The notes beneath the pieces were generated by a model that worked only from the letters and a program-made list of their open reading frames with translations, was not told the DNA's origin and ran no database searches. A stretch of DNA of 35,208 nucleotides from Elusimicrobia bacterium UBA6262. Its GTDB lineage: Bacteria; CAYTYR01; UBA6262. The stretch is from positions 1 to 35,208 of the forward strand of contig DJVG01000057.1 in NCBI GenBank assembly GCA_002441095.1. Direction: 5' to 3'. Position 1 is the stretch's first letter. Each line of letters starts with the position of its first letter. Positions 15,375 to 23,467 of this stretch are shown piece after piece. Both the position numbers and the translations under genes were made by a program.

Positions 15375-17429
15375 TTATTTACCAAACAAGCCAAAAAGAG
15401 CAGTATGCAATTTCAAGATAAGCGGCGCTAATACCAGCGAGACGACAGCCATCAGCTTTAATAATATGTTCAGGCTGGGACCAGCGGTATCCTTGAAAGG
15501 ATCACCTACTGTATCACCGATCACTGCGGCTTTATGCGCATCTGATCCTTTACCACCCAGGTTGCCGGCTTCAATATACTTTTTGGCGTTATCCCAGGCC
15601 CCGCCGGCATTAGAAAAAAAGACAGCCAATGGTACTCCGGTCACCAGGGACCCTACCAGTAAACCGCCCAGAGCCGCCGGGCTGATGAAGATCCCGACCG
15701 CCACCGGGATGACCAAAGCCATCACACTGGGGAAAACCATTTTCTGCAAGGCAAAAGCAGTAGTGATATCAACACATTTGGCATAGTCTGGTTTGGCTTT
15801 ACCTTCCATCAGGCCAGGGATCTCTTTGAATTGGCGGCGCACTTCCTCCACTACCTTAAAAGCCGCTTCTCCCACTGCCTGCATCGCCTTAGCGGAGAAA
15901 AAGAACGGTACTATGCCGCCGATAAACATACCAGCCACCACAGTGGCATTCATGGCATCGATACTGGCTAAACTGATGACCTGGCTATAGGCCACAAACA
16001 AGGCTAAGGCAGTCAGTGCCGCCGAGCCAATGGCAAACCCCTTGCCGATAGCCGCTGTTGTGTTACCAACAGCATCGAGTGTTTCACAGCGCTTTCTCAC
16101 TTCTGCTCCCATATGAGCCATCTCCGCGATGCCTGCTGCATTATCCGCGATCGGGCCATAAGCATCCACAGCAACAGTCATACCGGTTATGGAAAGCATG
16201 CCGATAGCAGCCAATGCTATACCAAAGATTCCGGCAAAATAATAGGAGATAATAGTGGCTAAAGCTACTACCACTAAGGGAATAACCGTGCTTTTCATGG
16301 CAATAGCCATACCTTCGATGATCAGCGTTGCCGGACCGGTTTTCGCGTTATCCGCAATTTTTTCAACAGTTTTTCCGCTGGTAAAGTATTCAGCTACAAA
16401 GCCAACGATCATGCCGGATAACAGGCCGGATAATACTGCCCAAAAGAAATTAATGTTTTTGTACCAGAGATGGGTACAAGCATAAGCTCCGATAATCAAC
16501 AACACAGCACTCACGATCATACCCATGCGCAAGGCAGTTTGCGGATCAGTTTTTTCATCAGTCCTGACAAAAAAGACCCCGATAATGGTAGCAAAGATAC
16601 CGACCGACAAAAGCAGCAGTGAAAGCATTACTCCTTTGGTTCCTACGTTCATGGCGCTGACGGCGATCACCAGGGCTGAAATAGTAGCCCCGACATATGA
16701 TTCAAAGAGGTCTGCCCCCATGCCGGCGACATCGCCGACATTATCGCCGACATTGTCGGCAATCACAGCCGGGTTACGCGGATCATCTTCAGGAATGCCC
16801 TTTTCTACCTTTCCGACCAGGTCTGCCCCTACATCAGCAGCCTTGGTATAGATCCCGCCACCAACACGGGCAAACAAGGCTACGGAACTTGCCCCCATGG
16901 AAAAGCCGGCAACAAGCTGGACCGCTTCCAAGATCGCCTGTGACATGCTAGGCTGATGCTGTATCCCATGCCAGATATATAAAATGAAAATCAGGGAAAA
17001 ACCAAAAAGCCCGATACCCACCACATTCATACCCATAACTGCGCCACCGGGAAAAGCGACCCCGATAGCTTCATTATAACTCTTGCTCGCAGCCTGGGCG
17101 GTCCGGCAATTGGCTTTGGTCGCTATTTTCATTCCCAGATAACCTGCACAAACAGAGCAAAAAGCCCCAGCGATAAACGCCAGCGCTGTTTTCTTGGCCA
17201 CCCCGACAAACAAGATAACTGCTACGATCAAGACAAAAATTGCGATAGCGCGGTATTCCCTTCTTAAGAACGCCATTGCTCCCTGCTGGATAGCCTCACT
17301 GATCTCCTGCATCGCCGGCGTGCCTGGGTCCTTCTTGGTTATCTTCCATGATAAATAAGCGGCAAAAAGAATACCGATAAAACCGGTGCCTAACGCGATC
17401 AACAACGAAGTCAAATCCTGCCAGATCAT
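15375..17429 (-). CDS. hppA: Membrane-bound ion-pumping pyrophosphatase
   Basis: Multi-spanning inner-membrane pump that couples PPi hydrolysis to H+ or Na+ export. The 684-residue protein has about 16 membrane segments and the conserved cytosolic substrate motifs DVGADLVGKVEKGIPEDD, NVGDNVGDVAGMGADLFES and, near the C-terminus, DAHKAAVIGDTVGDPFKDT. The segment GNTTAAIGKG has alanine where K+-independent enzymes carry lysine, so it most likely belongs to the K+-dependent subfamily; H+ versus Na+ specificity cannot be settled by eye. The start is ATG at 17429, with GGAGGA about 10 nt upstream. It follows pth by 45 bp and is probably its own transcription unit or read through from pth. Confidence 0.97.
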   Translation of the reverse strand: MIWQDLTSLLIALGTGFIGILFAAYLSWKITKKDPGTPAMQEISEAIQQGAMAFLRREYRAIAIFVLIVAVILFVGVAKKTALAFIAGAFCSVCAGYLGMKIATKANCRTAQAASKSYNEAIGVAFPGGAVMGMNVVGIGLFGFSLIFILYIWHGIQHQPSMSQAILEAVQLVAGFSMGASSVALFARVGGGIYTKAADVGADLVGKVEKGIPEDDPRNPAVIADNVGDNVGDVAGMGADLFESYVGATISALVIAVSAMNVGTKGVMLSLLLLSVGIFATIIGVFFVRTDEKTDPQTALRMGMIVSAVLLIIGAYACTHLWYKNINFFWAVLSGLLSGMIVGFVAEYFTSGKTVEKIADNAKTGPATLIIEGMAIAMKSTVIPLVVVALATIISYYFAGIFGIALAAIGMLSITGMTVAVDAYGPIADNAAGIAEMAHMGAEVRKRCETLDAVGNTTAAIGKGFAIGSAALTALALFVAYSQVISLASIDAMNATVVAGMFIGGIVPFFFSAKAMQAVGEAAFKVVEEVRRQFKEIPGLMEGKAKPDYAKCVDITTAFALQKMVFPSVMALVIPVAVGIFISPAALGGLLVGSLVTGVPLAVFFSNAGGAWDNAKKYIEAGNLGGKGSDAHKAAVIGDTVGDPFKDTAGPSLNILLKLMAVVSLVLAPLILKLHTALFGLFGK

Positions 17430-17474
17430 AGTGCTAAGTTCCTCCTCTTTTAATTTTATATTTCCGCTAAGATA

Positions 17475-18038
17475 TTATTTCTCCCGCAAATTATACCTAT
17501 TCATAGTATTTTCAAAACTATGCCCGATCAAGAAGTCAATGGCTTCAGCGGCCCGCATAACTGTTTCTTTAACCACTGCCATTTCCTCTTTAGTGAACGC
17601 ACCTAACACAAAATCAGCATCCTTACTATCTGCTGTGCCGATCCCGATACGCAACCGTTTAAAATCTGTCGTACCAAGCTGCTGCGCGATGGATTCTAAA
17701 CCATGGTGCCCGCCGGATGACCCCTTGGTGCGGAAACGTAAAACACCCAATTCCAGGTGGAAATCATCAACTACTACCAGCAGGTTCTGTGGTTCTATTT
17801 TATAATAGTTCATTACCGGAACTATAGCTTCGCCGCTTCTGTTCATATACGTTTGCGGCTTGAGGAGCAGCACTTTATGCCGGTCCCGCTCGCCACGGCC
17901 CAGGATAGATTCAAATTTATGTTCTCTTAGTTTGATATCCAGCTGGCTGGCTAACTGGTCAAGCACCAGAAAACCGGCATTATGCCTGGTTTTCTGGTAC
18001 TCTTTTCCCGGATTGCCGAGACCGGCGATGATCCACAA
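17475..18038 (-). CDS. pth: Peptidyl-tRNA hydrolase
   Basis: Releases tRNA from prematurely dissociated peptidyl-tRNA. It opens with IIAGLGNPGKEYQKTRHNAGF, including the catalytic His (H19 from the chosen start) in TRHNAGF. QTYMNRSG supplies the conserved Asn and VVDDFHLELG the conserved Asp. I chose TTG at 18038 because GAGGTG lies 4 nt upstream and because the first beta strand of Pth normally starts only a few residues before GLGNPG. ATG at 18056 is possible but lies at the edge of the upstream repeat without a ribosome-binding site. Length is about 187. The rplY-pth pair matches ctc-spoVC of Bacillus. Confidence 0.97.
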   Translation of the reverse strand: MWIIAGLGNPGKEYQKTRHNAGFLVLDQLASQLDIKLREHKFESILGRGERDRHKVLLLKPQTYMNRSGEAIVPVMNYYKIEPQNLLVVVDDFHLELGVLRFRTKGSSGGHHGLESIAQQLGTTDFKRLRIGIGTADSKDADFVLGAFTKEEMAVVKETVMRAAEAIDFLIGHSFENTMNRYNLREK

Positions 18039-18055
18039 TTTACACCTCAAAATCA

Positions 18056-18158
18056 TATCAGGGTAACAGGTTACCAGGGAATCAGTGGACCAGGAATTTC
18101 CTGATATTCTGGTTTCCTGATATCCACATCCTGTTCTCCTGATGACCTGATTTCCTGA
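18056..18158. repeat. Intergenic hairpin of ~8-nt words, family I copy 1
   Basis: The left arm (18056-18096) repeats words such as AACAGGTT and ATCAGG. The right arm (18097-18158) has the complement, CCTGAT and TTTCCTGA. The repeat starts 1 nt after the rplY stop and reaches into the pth start region. Other copies: 25284-25396, 29450-29555 and 33792-33938. Confidence 0.8.
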
Positions 18159-18159
18159 A

Positions 18160-18876
18160 TTATTTCTTCTCTTCCTTAGCTGGTGCTGCGGCTGCGCCTT
18201 CTGCAGGTTCTTCTTCTTTCTTGCCTTTCTTGATAACTTCCGGTTCAGCTGTTGCTGCCGCTGCTGCTTCCGGAGCTATCGCTCCTTCAACTGCGACTGG
18301 CTCTTCCAATACCGTAGGCGGTACGATGCTAACCAGCATCCGGTCAGCCGGAGTAAGGACTTTGACCTGGTCATCGGGCAGCTTCAGGTCACGAACATGG
18401 ATCGATTCGTTGATCTTCAGGCTGGACACATCGACCATAATATGTTCCGGGATCTGGGTAGGCAAACATTCAACTTCCACTTCACGCTGCACATATTCCA
18501 GTATTCCACCCTCCTTGATCCCAGGAGCTTCACCGCTTACCATGACCGGCACATTAACCTTGATCTTGTCTTTAAGCGAGATAGCCAGCAAATCAATATG
18601 CAGGATATTACGAGATACTGGATCGCGCTGGATCTCTTTAATAATTGCTGTTTTCGCTTCCTTGTTATCCCCGCCGAATTTCAGGGTCAAGACCACGTTC
18701 TCCCCGGCTCCGCCATGGATGATCCGGTTAAATTCTTTCACGGCTATGCCCAGTGAAATCGGGGTTTGTTTTGCTCCATACAAAATAGCGGGAATGGTGC
18801 CGGCCACCCGCAGGCGCTTGGAAACGCGGGTTCCTTTTTCTGCTCTTTCCTTCACTTCCAAAATTACTTCTTTCAT
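18160..18876 (-). CDS. rplY: Large ribosomal subunit protein bL25 (CTC form)
   Basis: 5S rRNA-binding protein. Residues ~1-93 form the L25 domain (RVSKRLRVAGTIPAILYGAK is the conserved opening), and ~95-190 the C-terminal TL5/CTC beta domain (VNVPVMVSGEAPGIKEGGILE). The remaining ~45 residues are a low-complexity Ala/Glu/Lys/Pro tail. At 238 residues it is the long CTC type, as in Bacillus and Thermus, rather than the 94-residue E. coli type. The start is ATG at 18876 with GGGAGGAG upstream. It precedes pth and follows the GGDEF gene, which interrupts the usual prs-rplY adjacency. Confidence 0.97.
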   Translation of the reverse strand: MKEVILEVKERAEKGTRVSKRLRVAGTIPAILYGAKQTPISLGIAVKEFNRIIHGGAGENVVLTLKFGGDNKEAKTAIIKEIQRDPVSRNILHIDLLAISLKDKIKVNVPVMVSGEAPGIKEGGILEYVQREVEVECLPTQIPEHIMVDVSSLKINESIHVRDLKLPDDQVKVLTPADRMLVSIVPPTVLEEPVAVEGAIAPEAAAAATAEPEVIKKGKKEEEPAEGAAAAPAKEEKK

Positions 18877-18917
18877 CAGCTTTCTCCTCCCTTTTTATCG
18901 TACGAAAATCCTTATTG

Positions 18918-20864
18918 TTAAGTCGTACGGCTTTCGGCTGGTTCCGGAGTATGAATTACCACCCGGTTACCGCCCATGTTTTTTGCTTTTAATAAAGCTT
19001 CCTTGGCCATTTCAATGATTATTTCCGCAGTGACATGGCCATCCAGGCCATTAAAGTTACTGACCCCTACGCTCACTGTTACTTCCAATTTCCCGCCGCC
19101 AGCCATATTTATTTTCTGTTTTTCGACCTCCCGGCGGATATGTTCGGCTGTGTCTACCACGCGGGTAATATTTTCTTTGATACGATGGGCTACATTATAA
19201 GCCCCCTCTTCACGGGTTTCCGGCAGGATCAGGACAAATTCCTGTCCGCTGAAACGGGCGGCTACATCAGTCAGGCGAATGCTGTTCTTGATCAAGGCCG
19301 CTGTCTCGGTGATGATCCGGTCGCCTTCTTCATGCCCGTATGCATCATTTATCTTATTCATATTATCGATATCGATCAAGACCAGGGAAAGGTAATGGGA
19401 ATAGCGCCTGGAACGGTCCATTTCCTCAGCCATCCGGCGCAGGAAGTAACGGTGATAATATAATTGCGTCTGGCTGTCAGTCACAGCTTCAGTATAAAGC
19501 TTGGCTTTTTCCAAGGCAATGGCCGCCTGACCGGCTAAGGCTTCCAGGATATCGATATCCGCCTGGTTATATATTGCCCCGGACTGCTTGTTGTCCAGAC
19601 AAACCAGGCCGGTTAAATTACCCCGGTAAAACAGCGGTATCACCACTTCAGCGCTGATCCGGCGGAGATCTCCGAATATCTCTTTAAAATTCTGTTTCGA
19701 AAGATATTGCTCGGCTTCCTCCCTGATCAGGATGCTCCGGTTCTCTTTCAACCAGGCAATGAGCGGCGCGTCCTGGCGGATAGAGTACTGGCTCATTAAT
19801 CCTTTTTCCAGGGCATAACCCGTCCGGATATCATAATTCCCTTCATTATTCTCCAGGAGCAAGCTGGCTTTGAGCATCCCGATATTTTTAGCCAGCATCT
19901 GGATCAAGAAATAACATAACTCGTTTAAGTCCAGCTTAGTGATCAGCAGCTGGGTCGTTTCTTTCAGCGCCCTTTGGTATTCATATTTATTGCGATAGAC
20001 GATCACATCAATGACCTGTTGCAATTTATCTTTCAAGGAAGTAAAGAACATAACGGTAATAATGATCGCTGCGGCGAACAAACCAGCCAGGTTCGGGCTG
20101 AAAATTGACGACAGGACTTTGGTCAACAGCACATAACACAGCGCCACCAGCACGCTATTAACAAATAAGAAGATAAGCTTATTAATGATAATGTCTATTT
20201 CTACCAGCCGGTAGCGCAAAACCGTGATCACTACCAGGACCAGCCCCAGCATGGTGAAAAGATAACCAGAAGGGTAAAATTCAATCCCCTTGATACCTAA
20301 AAAGTCAATAGCACTGAGCGGCAAGATGCCTACAGTACAAAAAAGATACCGGATCTGGCTGTATTTCAATGATGACGTTCTCTTCGCTTCCCGGTAATGC
20401 TTATAGAGGATATAATTAATCCGGGCATAAAGCACAAAATAAAAAACAGCGAATACCCAATGCAGTATTCCCCCGATCGGGGTATAGCCCCAGATAAATT
20501 GACGGTAACCACTGAAAAATAAGGGATTAAGCATGACAGCCATGGCGAAAATCAATCCCCCGATATAGGGCATGGTCAAGGACTGGCTACGGCTTTTAAT
20601 ATTGAGAAAGATCACGGCATAATGATAGAGCAAAATAGGTATGAAAATGAAGCCCACATATCCCAGCCGCAGTAGAAACATGATCAATTCGCTGCCGGCA
20701 AAATAATTAGCCAGACCGAAACAGATCAGCCACAAAGTACTGGCTATACACGTAAGACCGAGCAGGATATTAACCCGGGCACGGATATTTTTGGCCAGGA
20801 TAAAAGAACCAAGGAAAAACAAACTGCTGCCTATGATCAGGTACGGTATGGTATTAAAAGCCAT
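18918..20864 (-). CDS. Membrane 7TM-GAF-GGDEF protein with degenerate SGQEF active site
   Basis: N-terminal ~290 residues contain about seven to eight membrane helices resembling the 7TM input domain of some histidine kinases. A GAF-like domain follows (about 310-460), then a C-terminal GGDEF domain (about 480-640). The GGDEF signature reads SGQEF (bases 19236-19250, verified on the strand). The third residue, normally Asp/Glu and needed for metal binding and catalysis, is Gln. The upstream DIDNMNKINDAYGHEEGD motif is intact, and an RxxD inhibitory site (RLTD) lies five residues before SGQEF. It may therefore bind c-di-GMP rather than make it. The start is ATG at 20864 with GAGG upstream; GTG at 20870 is an alternative. 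It lies between prs and rplY. Confidence 0.9.
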   Translation of the reverse strand: MAFNTIPYLIIGSSLFFLGSFILAKNIRARVNILLGLTCIASTLWLICFGLANYFAGSELIMFLLRLGYVGFIFIPILLYHYAVIFLNIKSRSQSLTMPYIGGLIFAMAVMLNPLFFSGYRQFIWGYTPIGGILHWVFAVFYFVLYARINYILYKHYREAKRTSSLKYSQIRYLFCTVGILPLSAIDFLGIKGIEFYPSGYLFTMLGLVLVVITVLRYRLVEIDIIINKLIFLFVNSVLVALCYVLLTKVLSSIFSPNLAGLFAAAIIITVMFFTSLKDKLQQVIDVIVYRNKYEYQRALKETTQLLITKLDLNELCYFLIQMLAKNIGMLKASLLLENNEGNYDIRTGYALEKGLMSQYSIRQDAPLIAWLKENRSILIREEAEQYLSKQNFKEIFGDLRRISAEVVIPLFYRGNLTGLVCLDNKQSGAIYNQADIDILEALAGQAAIALEKAKLYTEAVTDSQTQLYYHRYFLRRMAEEMDRSRRYSHYLSLVLIDIDNMNKINDAYGHEEGDRIITETAALIKNSIRLTDVAARFSGQEFVLILPETREEGAYNVAHRIKENITRVVDTAEHIRREVEKQKINMAGGGKLEVTVSVGVSNFNGLDGHVTAEIIIEMAKEALLKAKNMGGNRVVIHTPEPAESRTT

Positions 20865-20883
20865 GTACACCTCAAAACCGTCG

Positions 20884-20951
20884 TATAGCGGGTAGCGTTT
20901 AGCGTATAGATCTTGTTTTTCTATCCGCTTTACGCTATACGCTTAACGCTA
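20884..20951. repeat. Intergenic hairpin of 7-nt words, family B copy 2
   Basis: The left arm (20884-20909) is built from TAGCGGG, TAGCGTT and TAGCGTA words. The right arm (20921-20951) has CTATCCGC, TTTACGC and TATACGC words. It is adjacent to the prs stop (20952-20954), and its words match 4859-4935. Confidence 0.8.
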
Positions 20952-21893
20952 TTAAATAAACAACGAGCTCAAAGATTCTTCTTCATGGATACGCTTGATC
21001 GAATCAGCTAATAATTTAGCGACAGACAGTATTTTTATCTTCCCCCGGGCATCTTCCCGCAGAGGAATGGTATTGGTTACTATTACTTCCTTAAGTACTG
21101 ATCCCCGGATACGCTCCAAGGCCGGGCCGCTCAACACCGGATGGGTGCAGGCCGCGTAAATATCCAGCGCCCCGTTCTTTTTTAAGACCTCTGCCGCTTT
21201 CACCAGGGTACCGGCAGTATCGATGATATCATCCAGGATCACTACATTTTTACCCCGCACATCGCCGACTACATAATTCATTTCAGCCTTTCCTGGCGCC
21301 GGCCTTCTTTTATCGATAAAACCAAGGGCTGATTCACGCTGCAGCCGTTTGGCAAAAGCCCTGGCTCTTTCTACCCCGCCGGCATCCGGAGAAATAGTCA
21401 CCAGGTTCTGGATCTTTTTCAGGTTAAAATATTCTACCAATACCGGCGCGGCAAATAAATGGTCAACCGGTATATCAAAATAACCTTGCAGCTGTCCCGC
21501 ATGCAGGTCCATGGCCAAGATACGGTTAGCGCCGGCTTTAGTGATCAAATTAGCCACCAGCTTAGCAGTGATCGGGACCCTGGGTTCAACCTTACGGTCT
21601 TGCCGGGCATAACCGTAATAAGGGAGCACTGCCGTTATCCGGCGGGCGCTGGCCCTTTTTAAGGCATCAATAATGATCAATAATTCCATTAAGTTGTTAT
21701 TTACCGGAGGACAGGTAGGCTGAATGACAAAGACATCCTCGCCCCGGACATTTTCCTTGATCTTGACATTTATTTCGCCATCATTAAAGTTTGCTACCTC
21801 TGAAGCTACTGGCCTGATCTTCAGGTTTTTACTAATTTCTTCCACTAATTTTAAATTGGCATTCCCGGCACAAATCCTCAAACCATTAGACAT
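20952..21893 (-). CDS. prs: Ribose-phosphate pyrophosphokinase
   Basis: Makes PRPP from ribose 5-phosphate and ATP for nucleotide, histidine and tryptophan synthesis. The 313-residue length is normal for class I enzymes. The ATP/Mg region (NDGEINVKIKENVRGEDVFVIQ) and PYYGYARQDRK are present, as is DLHAGQLQGYFD. The PRPP-binding signature is VVILDDIIDTAGT. The start is ATG at 21893 with GGAGG upstream. Neighbours match both E. coli (lolB-ispE-prs) and Bacillus (ispE-spoVG-glmU-prs-ctc-pth). Confidence 0.98.
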   Translation of the reverse strand: MSNGLRICAGNANLKLVEEISKNLKIRPVASEVANFNDGEINVKIKENVRGEDVFVIQPTCPPVNNNLMELLIIIDALKRASARRITAVLPYYGYARQDRKVEPRVPITAKLVANLITKAGANRILAMDLHAGQLQGYFDIPVDHLFAAPVLVEYFNLKKIQNLVTISPDAGGVERARAFAKRLQRESALGFIDKRRPAPGKAEMNYVVGDVRGKNVVILDDIIDTAGTLVKAAEVLKKNGALDIYAACTHPVLSGPALERIRGSVLKEVIVTNTIPLREDARGKIKILSVAKLLADSIKRIHEEESLSSLFI

Positions 21894-21941
21894 AGTATCC
21901 TCCAGAAATTATCAATCCTTATATTTGGTCTTAAGGCTATA

Positions 21942-22037
21942 GGTTAAGAAGTAAGTTTGGTCTGAAATCTATGGATGTTAGGCTCAAAACCACAAACTTC
22001 AGAATTACTTCTATACCTGCTTCCACAACTTATAACC
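21942..22037. repeat. Dispersed ~100-bp hairpin repeat, family J copy 1
   Basis: Recognisable by GAAGTAAGTTTGGTC on the left, TTAGGCTC in the middle and TTACTTCTATACCT then TTCCACAACT on the right. It covers the stop codon of the short glmU (22030-22032), so the last two or three codons of that gene derive from the repeat. Two further copies lie at 24365-24468 and 31674-31778. Confidence 0.85.
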
Positions 22038-22782
22038 TCTTGCTTGTGTAATAGGCATTCGCCTCTGCCAGTTGTTGTTGGTCGTTGATACCAGCTACTT
22101 CCTGGTTACTGACGCAGATCAGAGCCCCAATACAGGCGCCCTCTTGTTGCAGTAAACCAATCGCATCGGTCAGGTAATATTCCTTTTTCTGGTTATTTGG
22201 CCTTATTTTTTTTAGTATCCGGAAAAGGTCAGGCGCTTGGAAACAATATATCCCGGTGTTTATTTCCTGGACCCGCTTTTCCTGCCCTGAAGCATCTTTT
22301 TCTTCGGCAATTTTCACGACCTGGTCACCAGCCCGGATGATCCGGCCATAACCAGTTGGGACAGCCATAATGGTAGTCAATATTGTAACGGCATTACCCT
22401 GCCGCTGATGCAGGGTCATCAGTTTTTGCAGTGTTTCCTTGGTGATCATGGGAACATCAGCACATAACACTAATACATTGCCGCGATAGCCAGCCAAAAC
22501 TTTGGCGGCTTGCAATACTGCATGTCCTGAACCAAGCCGTTGGGCTTGAAAAACAATTTTAACTTTACTATATCGTGGATTATCCTTTATGTGGCTAGCC
22601 ACTGTTTTGCCGCGAAACCCTACCACTAGTACCTGCTGGTTTATACTTAGGGCTAACACGGTGTCCAATACATGGTCTACAAGCGGTTTCCCTCCCACAG
22701 TATGCAATACTTTAGGTAAGGTTGATTTCATCCGGGTACCTTCGCCGGCACCCAGGATCACACTGGCAAATCCCTTAGACAT
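22030..22782 (-). CDS. glmU: GlmU-like N-acetylglucosamine-1-phosphate uridylyltransferase, N-terminal domain only
   Basis: Nucleotidyltransferase with the GlmU pyrophosphorylase loop ILGAGEGTRMKSTLPKVLH and the LCADVPMIT, VPTGYGRI and EINTGIYCF motifs. It would make UDP-GlcNAc from GlcNAc-1-P and UTP for peptidoglycan and LPS. Bifunctional GlmU is about 450-460 residues; this protein stops at 250, just where the left-handed beta-helix acetyltransferase domain should begin. The acetyltransferase step must come from another gene, if at all. The last residues (TSKRL) run into repeat family J, so truncation by repeat insertion is possible. The start is ATG at 22782 with AAGGA 9 nt upstream. Position between spoVG and prs matches Bacillus glmU. 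Confidence 0.88.
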   Translation of the reverse strand: MSKGFASVILGAGEGTRMKSTLPKVLHTVGGKPLVDHVLDTVLALSINQQVLVVGFRGKTVASHIKDNPRYSKVKIVFQAQRLGSGHAVLQAAKVLAGYRGNVLVLCADVPMITKETLQKLMTLHQRQGNAVTILTTIMAVPTGYGRIIRAGDQVVKIAEEKDASGQEKRVQEINTGIYCFQAPDLFRILKKIRPNNQKKEYYLTDAIGLLQQEGACIGALICVSNQEVAGINDQQQLAEANAYYTSKRL

Positions 22783-22830
22783 GCAAATATTCCTTTAACT
22801 AAATGTTTGGGAATAGGGGTTAGTGAGTAG

Positions 22831-22866
22831 AGAAAGTGCAACCACAAGTCAGTAGTTGCACTTTCT
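22831..22866. repeat. Perfect 12-bp inverted repeat between tRNA-Gln and glmU
   Basis: AGAAAGTGCAAC (22831-22842) and GTTGCACTTTCT (22855-22866) are perfectly complementary around a 12-nt loop. Outer flanks (about 22810 and 22890) add imperfect pairing between GGGGTTAGTGAG and CTCATAACTCC. There is no adjacent T-run on the minus strand, so it is not a classical intrinsic terminator. Confidence 0.75.
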
Positions 22867-22913
22867 TTAAAATTATCCCTCATAACTCCTCTGGGGTAGA
22901 CCTTCCACCTATC

Positions 22914-22951
22914 AAAAAAAGCGCCGCGTCCGCCAACGCCTTAGTGGCGGA
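22914..22951 (-). terminator. Candidate terminator after tRNA-Gln
   Basis: On the minus strand a TCCGCCA...TGGCGGA stem is followed 8 nt later by a run of seven T. A smaller GCGT-TGGCGG-ACGC stem lies closer to the T-run. The distance between the long stem and the T-run weakens the call. Confidence 0.45.
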
Positions 22952-22952
22952 G

Positions 22953-23068
22953 ACCTTGCTTCTCGTCCTAGCTTCGAATATAAGCTCTGGGGCTAGGACT
23001 TCCGCCCAGAAGATTGGCGGACCTTGCTTCTCGTCCTAGCTTCGAATATAAGCTCTGGGGCTAGGACT
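22953..23068. repeat. 48-bp direct duplication covering the 3' end of tRNA-Gln
   Basis: Bases 22953-23000 and 23021-23068 are identical over 48 bp. The right copy includes the last 16 nt of tRNA-Gln and 32 nt of its 3' flank; the left copy is a tRNA 3'-end fragment. Each copy contains the complementary pair GTCCTAGC/GCTAGGAC and is bordered by a CCGCC...GGCGG mini-palindrome. Confidence 0.9.
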
Positions 23069-23124
23069 CGAACCTAGAACAGGAGATCCAAAGTCTCCGG
23101 TGTTACCAATTACACCACCCCAGA
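23053..23124 (-). tRNA. trnQ: tRNA-Gln (anticodon TTG)
   Basis: A 72-nt cloverleaf on the minus strand, 5' end at 23124. The acceptor stem TCTGGGG pairs with CCCCAGA with discriminator G, and no CCA is encoded. The D-arm sequence contains AATTGGTAA. The anticodon stem GGAGA/TCTCC encloses loop CTTTGGA with anticodon TTG. The T-arm is CTAGG-TTCGAGT-CCTAG. It begins 7 nt after the spoVG stop, so it is probably processed from the ispE-spoVG transcript. tRNA-Gln next to ispE/prs is also seen in deltaproteobacteria. Confidence 0.95.
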
Positions 23125-23131
23125 ATTAAAT

Positions 23132-23437
23132 TTATAAATCATCTACCCGTGCTTTTGTTTCTTCCGGGCGAGGCTCTTTCAGCTTTTCTTCATAAGCAGT
23201 TATTACTTTGTCTTCAATGAGCTTTCTGGTTTCATTGTTCAAGGGGTGGGCGATGTCCTTGAAAGTACCATCCTTCAGTTTGCGGCTGGGCATCGATACG
23301 AATAATCCTTTGTCCCCGCGAATCACTTTTAAACCGCTCACCACAAAACAATCATCAAAAATTATATTGGCAAAGGCTTTGAGCCTTTTTTCTGCTTCAT
23401 CCAACACTAGATTCACTTTTACGGCCGTAATCTCCAT
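23132..23437 (-). CDS. spoVG: SpoVG family protein
   Basis: Small nucleic-acid-binding regulator named for its sporulation role in Bacillus but widespread in non-sporulating bacteria. The conserved core is clear: MEITAVKVNLVL at the start, the VVSGLKVIRGDKGLFVSMPSRK block and FKDIAHPLNNETRKLIEDKV. I chose ATG at 23437, which gives the usual MEIT start (101 residues); the frame is open to ATG at 23449. A charged tail of ~20 residues follows the core. The gene lies 30 bp after ispE and 7 bp before tRNA-Gln. Targets here are unknown; there is no evidence of sporulation genes in the window. Confidence 0.95.
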   Translation of the reverse strand: MEITAVKVNLVLDEAEKRLKAFANIIFDDCFVVSGLKVIRGDKGLFVSMPSRKLKDGTFKDIAHPLNNETRKLIEDKVITAYEEKLKEPRPEETKARVDDL

Positions 23438-23467
23438 GCTGTCCACCATCCCCCATTAGAATACACA

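Noticed and set aside
18221..19018. 265-codon plus-strand open frame
   Set aside because: It is opposite to rplY and the end of the GGDEF gene; its Ser/Thr-rich translation is a typical shadow of an Ala/Glu-rich gene.
22953..23124. attL/attR of an integrated element at tRNA-Gln
   Set aside because: The two copies are only 20 bp apart, no integrase is present, and the flanking gene order is conserved; a tandem duplication is simpler.
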